In this document: in pieces, positions 56,457 through 64,000 of the stretch | Numbering within the stretch: the stretch's first letter is position 1 | Layout of the letters: each line of letters starts with the position of its first letter | From: Acinetobacter sp. CFCC 10889 | Lineage (GTDB): Bacteria; Pseudomonadota; Gammaproteobacteria; Pseudomonadales; Moraxellaceae | NCBI RefSeq assembly: GCF_003268395.1 | Contig: NZ_LQXQ01000022.1 | Location: 1-64,000 of the forward strand | Length of the DNA stretch: 64,000 nt | Reading direction: 5' to 3' | Notes under the pieces: model-generated | The model's input: only the letters and a program-made list of their open reading frames with translations | Told to the model about the DNA's origin: nothing | The model's database searches: none | Position numbers and translations under genes: made by a program

Positions 56457-57254
56457 TCACTCAGGCATATTCAGCCAATGTGGTCCTAAAGGCATTTTAG
56501 GTAGCTCAAATTGCTCAGGATAATCTGCATGGATGAAATATAAGCCGTCAGGCGGGGCAGTAATGCCAGCGGCTTTACGGTCTTGGGCTGCAAAAATTTC
56601 ATCAATGTGGTCAATCTCATACATGCCTTGCCCAATTTCTAACAAACAACCCATGATGTTACGCACCATATGATGTAAGAAGCCATCGGCTTGAATATCA
56701 AGCACTAAATAATGTCCGTGACGGATCAACCGACAATGTTTGACATGACGTACAGGCTGGTTGGACTGACAAGCAGCAGCACGGAAGCTTTCAAAATTAT
56801 GTGTGCCTTCAAATTTCTTGGCTGCTTCAATCATTTTATCAACATCCAATGGATAAAATGCATGTGTTACTTGTTTAAACAGGAGTGCAGGGCGGCTTGG
56901 TGATTGGTAAACCACATAGCGATAACGGCGCGCTTTGGCTTTAAAACGTGCGTGGAAATCCTGATCCATTTCTTTGATCCATTGGATAGAAATATCTTTT
57001 GGCAGCTGACTATTTGCACCCATGAGCCAACCACGCATTGGGCGAATGGCATTGGTATCGAAATGTGCCACCATATTAGTCGCATGCACGCCCGCATCCG
57101 TTCGTCCTGCACCATGTAAAATGATTGGCTCATCCGCAATGGTACTCAGTACCTTTTCTAACGTTTCCTGAATGCTGCGTACGCCAGCTTGTTGAGTTTG
57201 CCAACCTTTAAATCGAATGCCACAAAACTCAATACCAATTGCAAAGCGTTGCAT
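56457..57254 (-). CDS. truA: tRNA pseudouridine(38-40) synthase
   Basis: The enzyme modifies positions 38-40 of the tRNA anticodon stem. The catalytic Asp is in GRTDAGVHA near residue 53, with RYRYVVY near 109 and GFLHHMVRNIMG near 195. 265 aa is the family length. It follows the asparaginase gene by eight bases and lies downstream of the fimV locus, the order known from Pseudomonas. Confidence 0.96.
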   Translation of the reverse strand: MQRFAIGIEFCGIRFKGWQTQQAGVRSIQETLEKVLSTIADEPIILHGAGRTDAGVHATNMVAHFDTNAIRPMRGWLMGANSQLPKDISIQWIKEMDQDFHARFKAKARRYRYVVYQSPSRPALLFKQVTHAFYPLDVDKMIEAAKKFEGTHNFESFRAAACQSNQPVRHVKHCRLIRHGHYLVLDIQADGFLHHMVRNIMGCLLEIGQGMYEIDHIDEIFAAQDRKAAGITAPPDGLYFIHADYPEQFELPKMPLGPHWLNMPE

Positions 57255-57262
57255 AATTACCT

Positions 57263-58261
57263 CTATTCAGGCTGATTGTCGAAATGATCGTACCAATGGT
57301 CATGCCATTGTGCTGAGCTTGGGTATTGTAAATAAATTTTTAAGATTTTGGCATAAAGATCAGCTTGGCTTTGAGTATCGCTGCACAAAATATTGGCATC
57401 TTGTATCCATTGGCTAACAGCATAACGCTGATCTAAGTCACCAAAGGGAACTTGACTACTTAAAATAACGGCACAGCCACATTCTTTTAATTTTTTAAAC
57501 TGCTGAATAATATTTGAATTGACAGCTAAATTGCCCACACCAAAGGCTTGTAAAATGAGAACATGCGGTGGTTGATGGAGCAGCGTGGCAAGATTATTTT
57601 CCAATAGTTGCTGTTCTATGGGAAGGATCATCCAATTAAGAATATTTAAGTGTGGTGCTTTTTCAAGATCAGCAAGACTCACAGCATAAGCTTGATTTTG
57701 AACATGTGAATGATTTTGCTGTACAGCTTCAACTTTTTTACCATGAAAAGCATCTAATGCAGTGCTATGAACTTTTAAAGCACTATTGGCGTGAAAGACT
57801 TGATGGTAAAACGACAAATATACGCCTGATGGAACTTTTAGGACATGCTCTAGTGCAGTATTCAGGTTATCCATCGCATCACTAAATTCACGAGTATCGT
57901 TGCCATCAATGCTTAAGAGCGGATATTGACTACCTGTCATGATTACAGTGCAAGAATCTGCTAAAAAGCGTGATAGCACAGCTGCCGCATAACTGAGCGT
58001 ATCTGTCCCATGAATCACGACAAAATGTTCAAAAGCTTGTTGTTGTAGGCTCTGAATTTGCTGGATCAGCTTTAGCCAAACTTGGGCGGTGCAAGCACTA
58101 CTGTCTAAAATTGCAGGTGCTTTAAAGCATTCGATCTGTAAATGAGAGGGCAATACACGTTTAAGTTGAGGAATAAACGCTGTTTCAGGCATAGGGGCTA
58201 AAGGTTCACCAATACAGCCAAAGGTTCCACCCATATAAATTAAAGCAATTTTTTTGTTCAT
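57263..58261 (-). CDS. asparaginase-family amidohydrolase (type I-like)
   Basis: A 332-aa asparaginase/glutaminase-fold protein. The first catalytic Thr is in YMGGTFG near residue 12, and the second motif HGTDTLSYAAAVL is near 84. MTGSQYPLLSIDGNDTREFSDAMDN is conserved. No signal peptide, so it is cytoplasmic. Relation to E. coli AnsA or to lipoprotein-modifying relatives cannot be told. Probably co-transcribed with truA. Confidence 0.85.
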   Translation of the reverse strand: MNKKIALIYMGGTFGCIGEPLAPMPETAFIPQLKRVLPSHLQIECFKAPAILDSSACTAQVWLKLIQQIQSLQQQAFEHFVVIHGTDTLSYAAAVLSRFLADSCTVIMTGSQYPLLSIDGNDTREFSDAMDNLNTALEHVLKVPSGVYLSFYHQVFHANSALKVHSTALDAFHGKKVEAVQQNHSHVQNQAYAVSLADLEKAPHLNILNWMILPIEQQLLENNLATLLHQPPHVLILQAFGVGNLAVNSNIIQQFKKLKECGCAVILSSQVPFGDLDQRYAVSQWIQDANILCSDTQSQADLYAKILKIYLQYPSSAQWHDHWYDHFDNQPE

Positions 58262-58335
58262 GATCTTCGACTCAGGATCTTCTGATAGCTGTTTTCAGGG
58301 ACATGATGTTGGCTACATATTTTAGATACAATAAA

Positions 58336-58359
58336 AAAGCAGCCATGAATGACTGCTTT
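58336..58359 (-). terminator. terminator of the fimV C-terminal gene
   Basis: AAAGCAG/CTGCTTT (58336-58342 with 58353-58359) with T-run on the minus strand. Confidence 0.7.
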
Positions 58360-58377
58360 ATCTTAAAACGAATTGTA

Positions 58378-59847
58378 TTAAGAGGCTATTTGATTGAGTA
58401 AATTTTGTGATTGTAGTTTTTGATCTACAGAATAACTGTCTTGATCTTGTGCTAAGAGTTGACGTGCAGCATCATAAGCACCAAGCGTAATATATTGCTC
58501 AGCAAGATCGAGATTTAAAGCAATTTCATGGGTATTTAAAACATCCGGGAATGCTTGAGCCAAAGGATCAGATATAGAGCTATCTGTGACTTGAGGTTGA
58601 TTTTGCTCTTGGATGTCTAAAGTAGGTACTGCTTGTGGCTCTTCAGCAAGATCAAAACTAAAACTTGGTACTGGTTCTATAACAGGCGTATCAAGTTTAA
58701 AGTCTAAATGTGTATCTGAAATGCTTGGCTCAGATGTTGTTGTGTCAATATCAATAGGCTCTGAAACGCTTGGTGCAATAGGCGCATCAAAATCCATTTT
58801 AAATTCAGTAATGTTATCTACTACAGGAGTAGGTTCGGTCACTGTTGTAGGTGGTGTTGTATCAAAACTAAATTCAAGTGGTGTAGTTTCTAAAGCAGGC
58901 GTTGCTATTTCTTCAGCTACAGATGGTGTTGCTGTGCTTGCCTCTAATGTATTTGTCTCTAAACCAAAACTAAAATCAAGTGCTTCATGTGTTTGTGGTT
59001 GATTGGCTTTTTTCTCAGGTTCAGCTAAATTAAATGCAAGTTCATTATTTTCAGGCTGAGTCGATTCTTCAACTGCAGGTGTAATCGTTTGCGTAGCTAA
59101 ACTTGGGGTGAATTCTAAATCAACCAGTTGAGGTGGTATTGTGGTTTCAGTTTCAGTAATGGTTGTTTCAGATGTTAATTCAACAGCTTGAGCCTCAACT
59201 TTTGCACTTGGGCTATATTCATTTTGTAATAAGTCAAAACTATTGTTGGCTGTCGTTGGTTTATGGTCAACCAATGCATCAAAAGCATCTGTTGAAACAG
59301 GGCTTTTTTCAACAGGTGCCACCACGGGTGTTGTTTCGGTCGCTGTATTGAATTCAATGACATCAATTTTTTGTGTGCTAAGCTGAGTTTTTTTCTCTTC
59401 AGCTTGTTGTGCGATTTCCTCTAAATTTAAAGCATGTAAATGTTGCACCAATTGATCAACAGCAAATTCATCTTTTTGTGCCAAATGAATATCGAGTAGA
59501 TATAAATACAAAGCATGTTGGCGATTATCTTGATTCAACGCTAAATTGATCTGTGCTTCTGCCGCAGAATAATTTTTGGCACTGATTAAACTTTCAATTT
59601 TTTGTTTTAAATCAGCACTGACTTCTACAACGGTTTCTTGCACGACAACAGCTTCTGGCTCAGGTGCTTGAGTTTGTTGACGTTGATTGGTACGTGCTGT
59701 TTTCGCCACATTCTTTTTGGCGGTTTTTTTGTTGCTGGCTTTTTTGTTGGTTTTACTGTTGCCAGCATCCTGATTGTTTGTTTCGCGTTTTTTTAAAACA
59801 ATCGCAACCACTAACAATAAAACAAAAGGAATGATATACAACAACAT
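58378..59847 (-). CDS. FimV/HubP C-terminal half (separate gene)
   Basis: A 489-aa protein with one N-terminal membrane helix (residues 2-18), a Lys-rich stretch, a TPR-like part near 85-150 (NYSAAEAQINLALNQDN), a long acidic low-complexity linker, and the FimV C-terminal domain LAEQYITLGAYDAARQLL near 450. FimV/HubP proteins organise cell poles and type IV pili. In many species the LysM half and this half form one protein. Here this half has its own GAAGGGG ribosome site and starts 54 bp after the first half, so the split looks natural. Confidence 0.82.
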   Translation of the reverse strand: MLLYIIPFVLLLVVAIVLKKRETNNQDAGNSKTNKKASNKKTAKKNVAKTARTNQRQQTQAPEPEAVVVQETVVEVSADLKQKIESLISAKNYSAAEAQINLALNQDNRQHALYLYLLDIHLAQKDEFAVDQLVQHLHALNLEEIAQQAEEKKTQLSTQKIDVIEFNTATETTPVVAPVEKSPVSTDAFDALVDHKPTTANNSFDLLQNEYSPSAKVEAQAVELTSETTITETETTIPPQLVDLEFTPSLATQTITPAVEESTQPENNELAFNLAEPEKKANQPQTHEALDFSFGLETNTLEASTATPSVAEEIATPALETTPLEFSFDTTPPTTVTEPTPVVDNITEFKMDFDAPIAPSVSEPIDIDTTTSEPSISDTHLDFKLDTPVIEPVPSFSFDLAEEPQAVPTLDIQEQNQPQVTDSSISDPLAQAFPDVLNTHEIALNLDLAEQYITLGAYDAARQLLAQDQDSYSVDQKLQSQNLLNQIAS

Positions 59848-59901
59848 GTTTGGCTACCCCTTCATTGTATCCAATGAACCTTAATTTAAAAAATAGGTGA
59901 A

Positions 59902-61283
59902 TTACTTAGGTTTTCTTGCTTGAGCTTGCTGTTGCAATTGTTGCTGAATTTGAGCAAGTCGTGCATTGAGCAATTGAATTCGATTGTTCTTTTCATTTAG
60001 AGCTGAACTCAGTTGCGTCACGTTATTTTGTAATTTAACTGTTTTTTCACGTGCTGTCATAACTTTTACAGATAATTCTGTTGAAGTTGTCTTTTGCACA
60101 CTATTTTGATGCGTTGATGATGTAGTTTGTGATGGTTTTTGATCTGCCACAATGCTCATTTCAGCTTGATTGAGACGATATTTAGTTTTGTTATTGGCTC
60201 TTTGTTGTGGTGTTGGTGGTGGAGCGGGTTTAAATTTTTGTTGTGAATTTGGCATTGGCTGCGCCAGATTTAATGCAATACCTTGGCGTAGTCGATTTGG
60301 ATCACCTTGCACAAAAGCCTGTGGATTATTGGCTTGTAACTGACGCATCACTTCTGGAACACTTTGCTTTGTTTTGGCTGCGATCTTTGTTGCAATTGAC
60401 CATAATGATTCATTGGCTTGAACTGTATGTTGTCCTTTTGTTGCTGTTGAGGCACTTTTGCTTGTGGTGCAGCCTGTGTATTTTGTGATTTATTTACAGT
60501 TTGTGTTGTTTGTTGCTGTGGTACAGGTTTAGGTGTTGACTGTGTAGTTTCAGTCTTGGTTGTTGCGATTGGATGATGTCTTAAGAACGCAGCACGTGTT
60601 GCTTCAGCATCTTCACGGATGTTATTTGTTTGAATAGATTGGGTTGATGATGCAGAAGTCGCTTGGGCAGTTGTTGTGTTAGATCCAGTTGTGTTTTGAG
60701 TTGCTACATTTAGTGTTGGTAAAGAAGTTGCTGAAAGTGCTTTTGTTGTTGATGTTGCGATGTTTATGGTTTGAGGGCTTTGTTGCGAAGCACTTTCAGG
60801 TAAATTTAAAGCAATCTCTTTTTCACTGACAATCATTTGAGGAGTTAAAGCCGTTTCGTTACTCGGCATTGCCATTGGTGCAGGGGCTGCTTGAGTGCGA
60901 GGTAAATTGGCTTTGACTTGTTGAATATAGGTTGAACTCCCTTCCTGAATTTTGAGTAAAATATTGAGTTCTGATTCAATCACAGGGCGAGAAGAGGTAA
61001 TCACAATAACACCACTGCCATCACTTGAACGGCGGGTAAAAAAGTTTAAATGCCCAGGTGGTTGATGTGATGCACGAATATTGATCATGTCTTCTGTGGA
61101 GGCAAGATTAACATCAATTTTTTCGTTTGGATTGGAATTGCTAAATTTCATCTCTGCATAGAGCAAATCTCCCGAACTCGATTGGATTTGAATCGGGTCA
61201 AGTTTAATTGCAGATACAGATTGTGATGCAATAATAGCTAATATGGCAATTTTTAGTTTGTTATATACGGTCATCGCTTTCAT
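59902..61283 (-). pseudogene. fimV: FimV/HubP N-terminal half with a frameshift
   Basis: The frame from 61283 encodes a signal peptide (AILAIIASQSVSA), the FimV N-terminal domain (KLDPIQIQSSSGDLLYAEMKF, residues 27-47) and a Thr/Gln-rich linker, then stops at 60348. In the next frame the sequence reads GQHTVQANESLWSIATKIA and PEVMRQLQANNPQAF, the LysM domain, and ends at 59902 after a coiled coil. One A missing from the run at 60436-60439 explains it; the repaired protein is about 460 aa. It may be a true mutation, phase variation, or a read error in a homopolymer. Confidence 0.75.
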
Positions 61284-61370
61284 TGCTCTAATGAAATTAT
61301 CGTCAACTAACTAAGCACAGTTTATGCTTAGTTATTTCCCCAAATAAATTTTTAACCGTATAGTTACATA

Positions 61371-61398
61371 AAAAAACCGAACTTTACAGTTCGGCTTT
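61371..61398 (-). terminator. terminator of asd
   Basis: CCGAAC/GTTCGG (61377-61382 with 61389-61394), six-base loop, six T on the minus strand. Confidence 0.8.
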
Positions 61399-61425
61399 CA
61401 TTTATTTGACTAAAAATCTCAAAAA

Positions 61426-62544
61426 TTAAGCATTTTTATAGTCAATCAGAATGCGCAACATACGGCGTAGCGGTTCAGCAGCACCCCAAAGGAGTTGGTC
61501 ACCCACAGTAAATGCGCCAAGATATTCTTTACCCATGTTGAGTTTACGCAGACGACCAACAGGTACAGATAAAGTTCCTGTTACTGCAACTGGTGTCAAA
61601 TCTGTCATCGATGCTTCACGGGTATTTGGAACAACTTTTGCCCATGGGTTCGCATTACGTAAGATATCCTCAATTTCATCAAGTGGAATATCTTTCTTTA
61701 ATTTCAATGTCAATGCTTGAGAATGGCAGCGCATCGCACCAATACGTACACAGTGACCATCAATTGGAACAATTTGTGCATTGCCCAAAATCTTGTTGGT
61801 TTCAACCTGACCTTTCCATTCTTCTTTCGATTGACCACTTTCAAGTTGTTTATCGATATATGGAATCAGTGAGCCTGCTAAAGGTACACCAAAGTTTGCA
61901 GATGGGAAACCTTCGCCACGTTGTAATTGTGCAATTTTAGAGTCGATGTCTAAAATTGGTGAGCGTGGGTCATCGAGTAAATCTTTGGTATTATTATATA
62001 AGTAGCCCATACCAGTGATCAGTTCACGCATATTTTGCGCGCCAGCACCAGAAGCGGCTTGATAAGTCATAGAAGTTGCCCATTCCACAAGATTGTTTTG
62101 GAATAAACCACCTAAGCCCATCAGCATCAGTGAAACGGTACAGTTCCCGCCAACAAATGTTTTAGTGCCATTCACTAAACCATCTTTGATGACATTCATG
62201 TTAACAGGATCAAGTACAATAATCGCTTCATCATCCATACGTAATGTTGATGCAGCATCGATCCAATAGCCTTTCCAAGCTTCAGCTTTCAATTTAGGAA
62301 AGACTTCAGACGTATAATCACCACCTTGACAGGTAATAATGACATCCATTTGCTTCAGACTGTTAATGTCTGATGCATCCATAAGTGCTGGGGCGGTTTT
62401 ACCACCAAAAGCAGGGGCTTCACCACCTGCATTACTGGTAGAAAAATAGAATGGCTCAAAATGAGCAAAATCATTCTCTTCAACCATACGTTGCATAAGG
62501 ACGGAACCAACCATCCCGCGCCAACCGACCAGACCTACTTTCAT
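61426..62544 (-). CDS. asd: aspartate-semialdehyde dehydrogenase
   Basis: The enzyme reduces aspartyl phosphate to the semialdehyde for lysine/diaminopimelate, threonine and methionine synthesis. NADP motif [17 protein letters not shown] at the N-terminus, catalytic Cys in GGNCTVSLM near residue 135, and the [12 protein letters not shown] region near 267. 372 aa matches the gammaproteobacterial type. It lies upstream of fimV as in Pseudomonas. Confidence 0.96.
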   Translation of the reverse strand: MKVGLVGWRGMVGSVLMQRMVEENDFAHFEPFYFSTSNAGGEAPAFGGKTAPALMDASDINSLKQMDVIITCQGGDYTSEVFPKLKAEAWKGYWIDAASTLRMDDEAIIVLDPVNMNVIKDGLVNGTKTFVGGNCTVSLMLMGLGGLFQNNLVEWATSMTYQAASGAGAQNMRELITGMGYLYNNTKDLLDDPRSPILDIDSKIAQLQRGEGFPSANFGVPLAGSLIPYIDKQLESGQSKEEWKGQVETNKILGNAQIVPIDGHCVRIGAMRCHSQALTLKLKKDIPLDEIEDILRNANPWAKVVPNTREASMTDLTPVAVTGTLSVPVGRLRKLNMGKEYLGAFTVGDQLLWGAAEPLRRMLRILIDYKNA

Positions 62545-62730
62545 GTCACTTCGCCTCGGTGCGTTAAAAAATTAATAGGGGGATTCGAGTGTATCAAAAG
62601 GACGTGTAACTGCAATAGCTACACAATCAAAACACCAACAATATTGTGCAATATATCTTGTTTATGTTACATGCAAAACTGATATAAATTTATGAATCAA
62701 TAAAAAATTAAGAATATAAGCGAGCAGATC

Positions 62731-63846
62731 ATGATCTGGATAGAAATTCTGGCGGGGCTGGTGATTTGGTTAAGCTTTTGGTCACTCATCCCGCGTGATG
62801 AATGGTGGTTTCGTGGCGCAGATTTTCCACGGCTACAAATTTTAGTATTAGGTGTGATTGCATTCTTATTGCTTATCTTTTGGCAAGGGGAATGGAATCT
62901 TCAACGAGAAATTATTCTGGTATTGTTAATCGCTGCTTTGGCATTTCAGTTGAAAATGGTATTGCCTTATACCTTCATATGGAAAAAACAAGTGGCGCAA
63001 GTTCGCACTGAACAGCTTGATTTGAATAAACAAATTTCTGTAATTGTATCCAATGTATTAACCCCAAATGATCAGTATCAACTTTTGATTGCTGAAATTG
63101 AAAAATATCAGCCTGATCTTGTGCTCACTTTGGAAACGGATCAAACTTGGCAGAAGCAATTGGCGGTGATCGAAAAAGATTATCCTTATCGTGTCCCTGT
63201 GCCTTTGGATAATTTGTATGGTATGCATTTGTATAGCAAATTGAAATTGGTCGATACGGATGTCAAATTTATTCTCAGTGATGAAATTCCTTCGATTCAT
63301 ACCACAGTGATCTTACGCTCAGGTCAGCCTGTGCAGTTGTATTGTTTGCATCCTAAACCACCTAGTCCGACTGAAGCGAAAGACTCTACTTTACGTGATG
63401 CAGAATTGCTCATCGTGGGTGATCAAATCAAAGATTTGGATGAGAGTTGTATCGTGATGGGGGATTTAAATGATGTGGCTTGGTCAAGAACAACCCGACT
63501 TTTTCAACGGATCAGCGGTTTGCTTGATCCACGTGTTGGGCGCAAATATGTCAATACCTTTCATGCAGATTATAAATTTCTAAGGTGGTCATTGGATCAT
63601 ATTTTCCATAGTACAGACTTTGCATTGGTACAGATGCAACGTTTACCCCATATAGGCTCAGACCATTTTCCAGTCTATGTCACTTTGCAAACGGGGCGGA
63701 TATTTGAAGCAATTCAAGAAGAATTAGAACAAACGGATGCCGATGAACAAGAAGCTCAGGATGCGATTCAGGAGGGCATTGAAAAAGCTGAACGTGAAGA
63801 GAAAATAGTCACAGATGAAATTGCACAGGATTATAAGCGTGGCTAA
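62731..63846 (+). CDS. endonuclease/exonuclease/phosphatase-family membrane protein
   Basis: A 371-aa protein. Three N-terminal helices (about residues 4-20, 31-50, 55-78) precede an EEP domain: SNVLTPNDQYQ near 110, GDLNDVAWS near 247, DHIFHSTDF near 290, and GSDHFPVYV near 308. The last 50 residues are a Glu/Gln-rich helix. Related inner-membrane EEP proteins are common in Acinetobacter; the substrate (DNA, phosphoester or lipid) is unknown. Confidence 0.84.
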   Translation: MIWIEILAGLVIWLSFWSLIPRDEWWFRGADFPRLQILVLGVIAFLLLIFWQGEWNLQREIILVLLIAALAFQLKMVLPYTFIWKKQVAQVRTEQLDLNKQISVIVSNVLTPNDQYQLLIAEIEKYQPDLVLTLETDQTWQKQLAVIEKDYPYRVPVPLDNLYGMHLYSKLKLVDTDVKFILSDEIPSIHTTVILRSGQPVQLYCLHPKPPSPTEAKDSTLRDAELLIVGDQIKDLDESCIVMGDLNDVAWSRTTRLFQRISGLLDPRVGRKYVNTFHADYKFLRWSLDHIFHSTDFALVQMQRLPHIGSDHFPVYVTLQTGRIFEAIQEELEQTDADEQEAQDAIQEGIEKAEREEKIVTDEIAQDYKRG

Positions 63847-64000
63847 GCGATCATGTGAGATTTGCAACATTTGTACGAAAAAGCTTACGTCTATTTAGGT
63901 ACTTAGCGGATAGGCAAACTACAGCCGTTGGTTTTAATATAACTCTATCGGCACACGGAGTAGGGAAAGGAAGAGTCCCCTTAAGGAAGACGAAGCCGAT
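63847..64000. other. window end with a possible structured RNA
   Basis: No coding region is seen. From about 63895 the base composition rises in G+C, and ATCGGC (63947-63952) pairs with GCCGAT (63995-64000), enclosing GGGA/TCCC (63963-63966 with 63976-63979). The element is cut off by the window edge and is not recognised. Confidence 0.3.

Overview
The window looks like chromosomal DNA from an Acinetobacter species. It is AT-rich, encodes a long Acinetobacter-type RNase E, and keeps the Pseudomonadales order leuC-leuD-leuB ... truA-fimV-asd. No rRNA, tRNA, CRISPR array, complete insertion sequence or prophage was recognised.

Layout. 1-9 kb: acyl-CoA synthetase, rne with a long leader, rluC, a HAD phosphatase and a small secreted protein. 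9.4-25 kb: a catabolic island for 3-phenylpropionate/cinnamate. It holds mhpD-mhpF-mhpE, an SDR, an OprD-type porin, mhpC, a LysR regulator resembling HcaR, then divergent hcaE-hcaF-hcaC-hcaB, mhpB and hcaD. The set predicts ring dihydroxylation (HcaEFCD), rearomatisation (HcaB), meta cleavage (MhpB), hydrolysis (MhpC), hydration (MhpD), aldol cleavage (MhpE) and acetaldehyde oxidation (MhpF). A yefM-yoeB toxin-antitoxin pair with its TGTACA operator and a DUF1345 membrane protein sit inside the island. 25-32.5 kb: GNAT, CDF transporter, MBL-fold hydrolase, hypothetical proteins, a DCC/DoxX pair and katG.

32.5-34.3 kb: a very AT-rich insert between katG and the tetR/aidB pair that carries a retron. 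A non-coding RNA region is bounded by a perfect 16-bp inverted repeat (a1/a2), has the expected TTAGC branch-point context, and ends inside the first codons of a compact reverse transcriptase with NAxxH and YADD motifs. A divergent, unrecognised 208-aa gene starts 53 bp upstream of the RNA. This is the most likely novel system here.

34.3-48.6 kb: aidB, two tiny genes (one frameshifted), Lrp and LysE genes, a likely arfA whose own intrinsic terminator lies before its stop codon, ptsP-rppH, a HAD phosphatase, DUF2789, a LysR gene, a protein with a Ser/Cys-rich tail, DUF2061 behind a Fur-box-like site, and a pseudogene-bearing segment flanked by 40-bp perfect direct repeats. 48.7-64 kb: leuC, leuD, lipoprotein, leuB, two paralogous lipoproteins, an LprI-like protein, infA, an AraC regulator, SMI1/KNR4 protein, truA, asparaginase, a FimV/HubP locus split into two genes (the N-terminal one frameshifted), asd and an EEP-family membrane protein.

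Mobile and repeat DNA: a 173-bp MITE-like element with 11-bp target duplication splits a terminator; a roughly 200-bp dispersed repeat occurs in opposite orientations at 7.5 and 22.5 kb. Two of the broken genes differ from an open frame by one base in an A-run, so read errors must be excluded before calling them pseudogenes.
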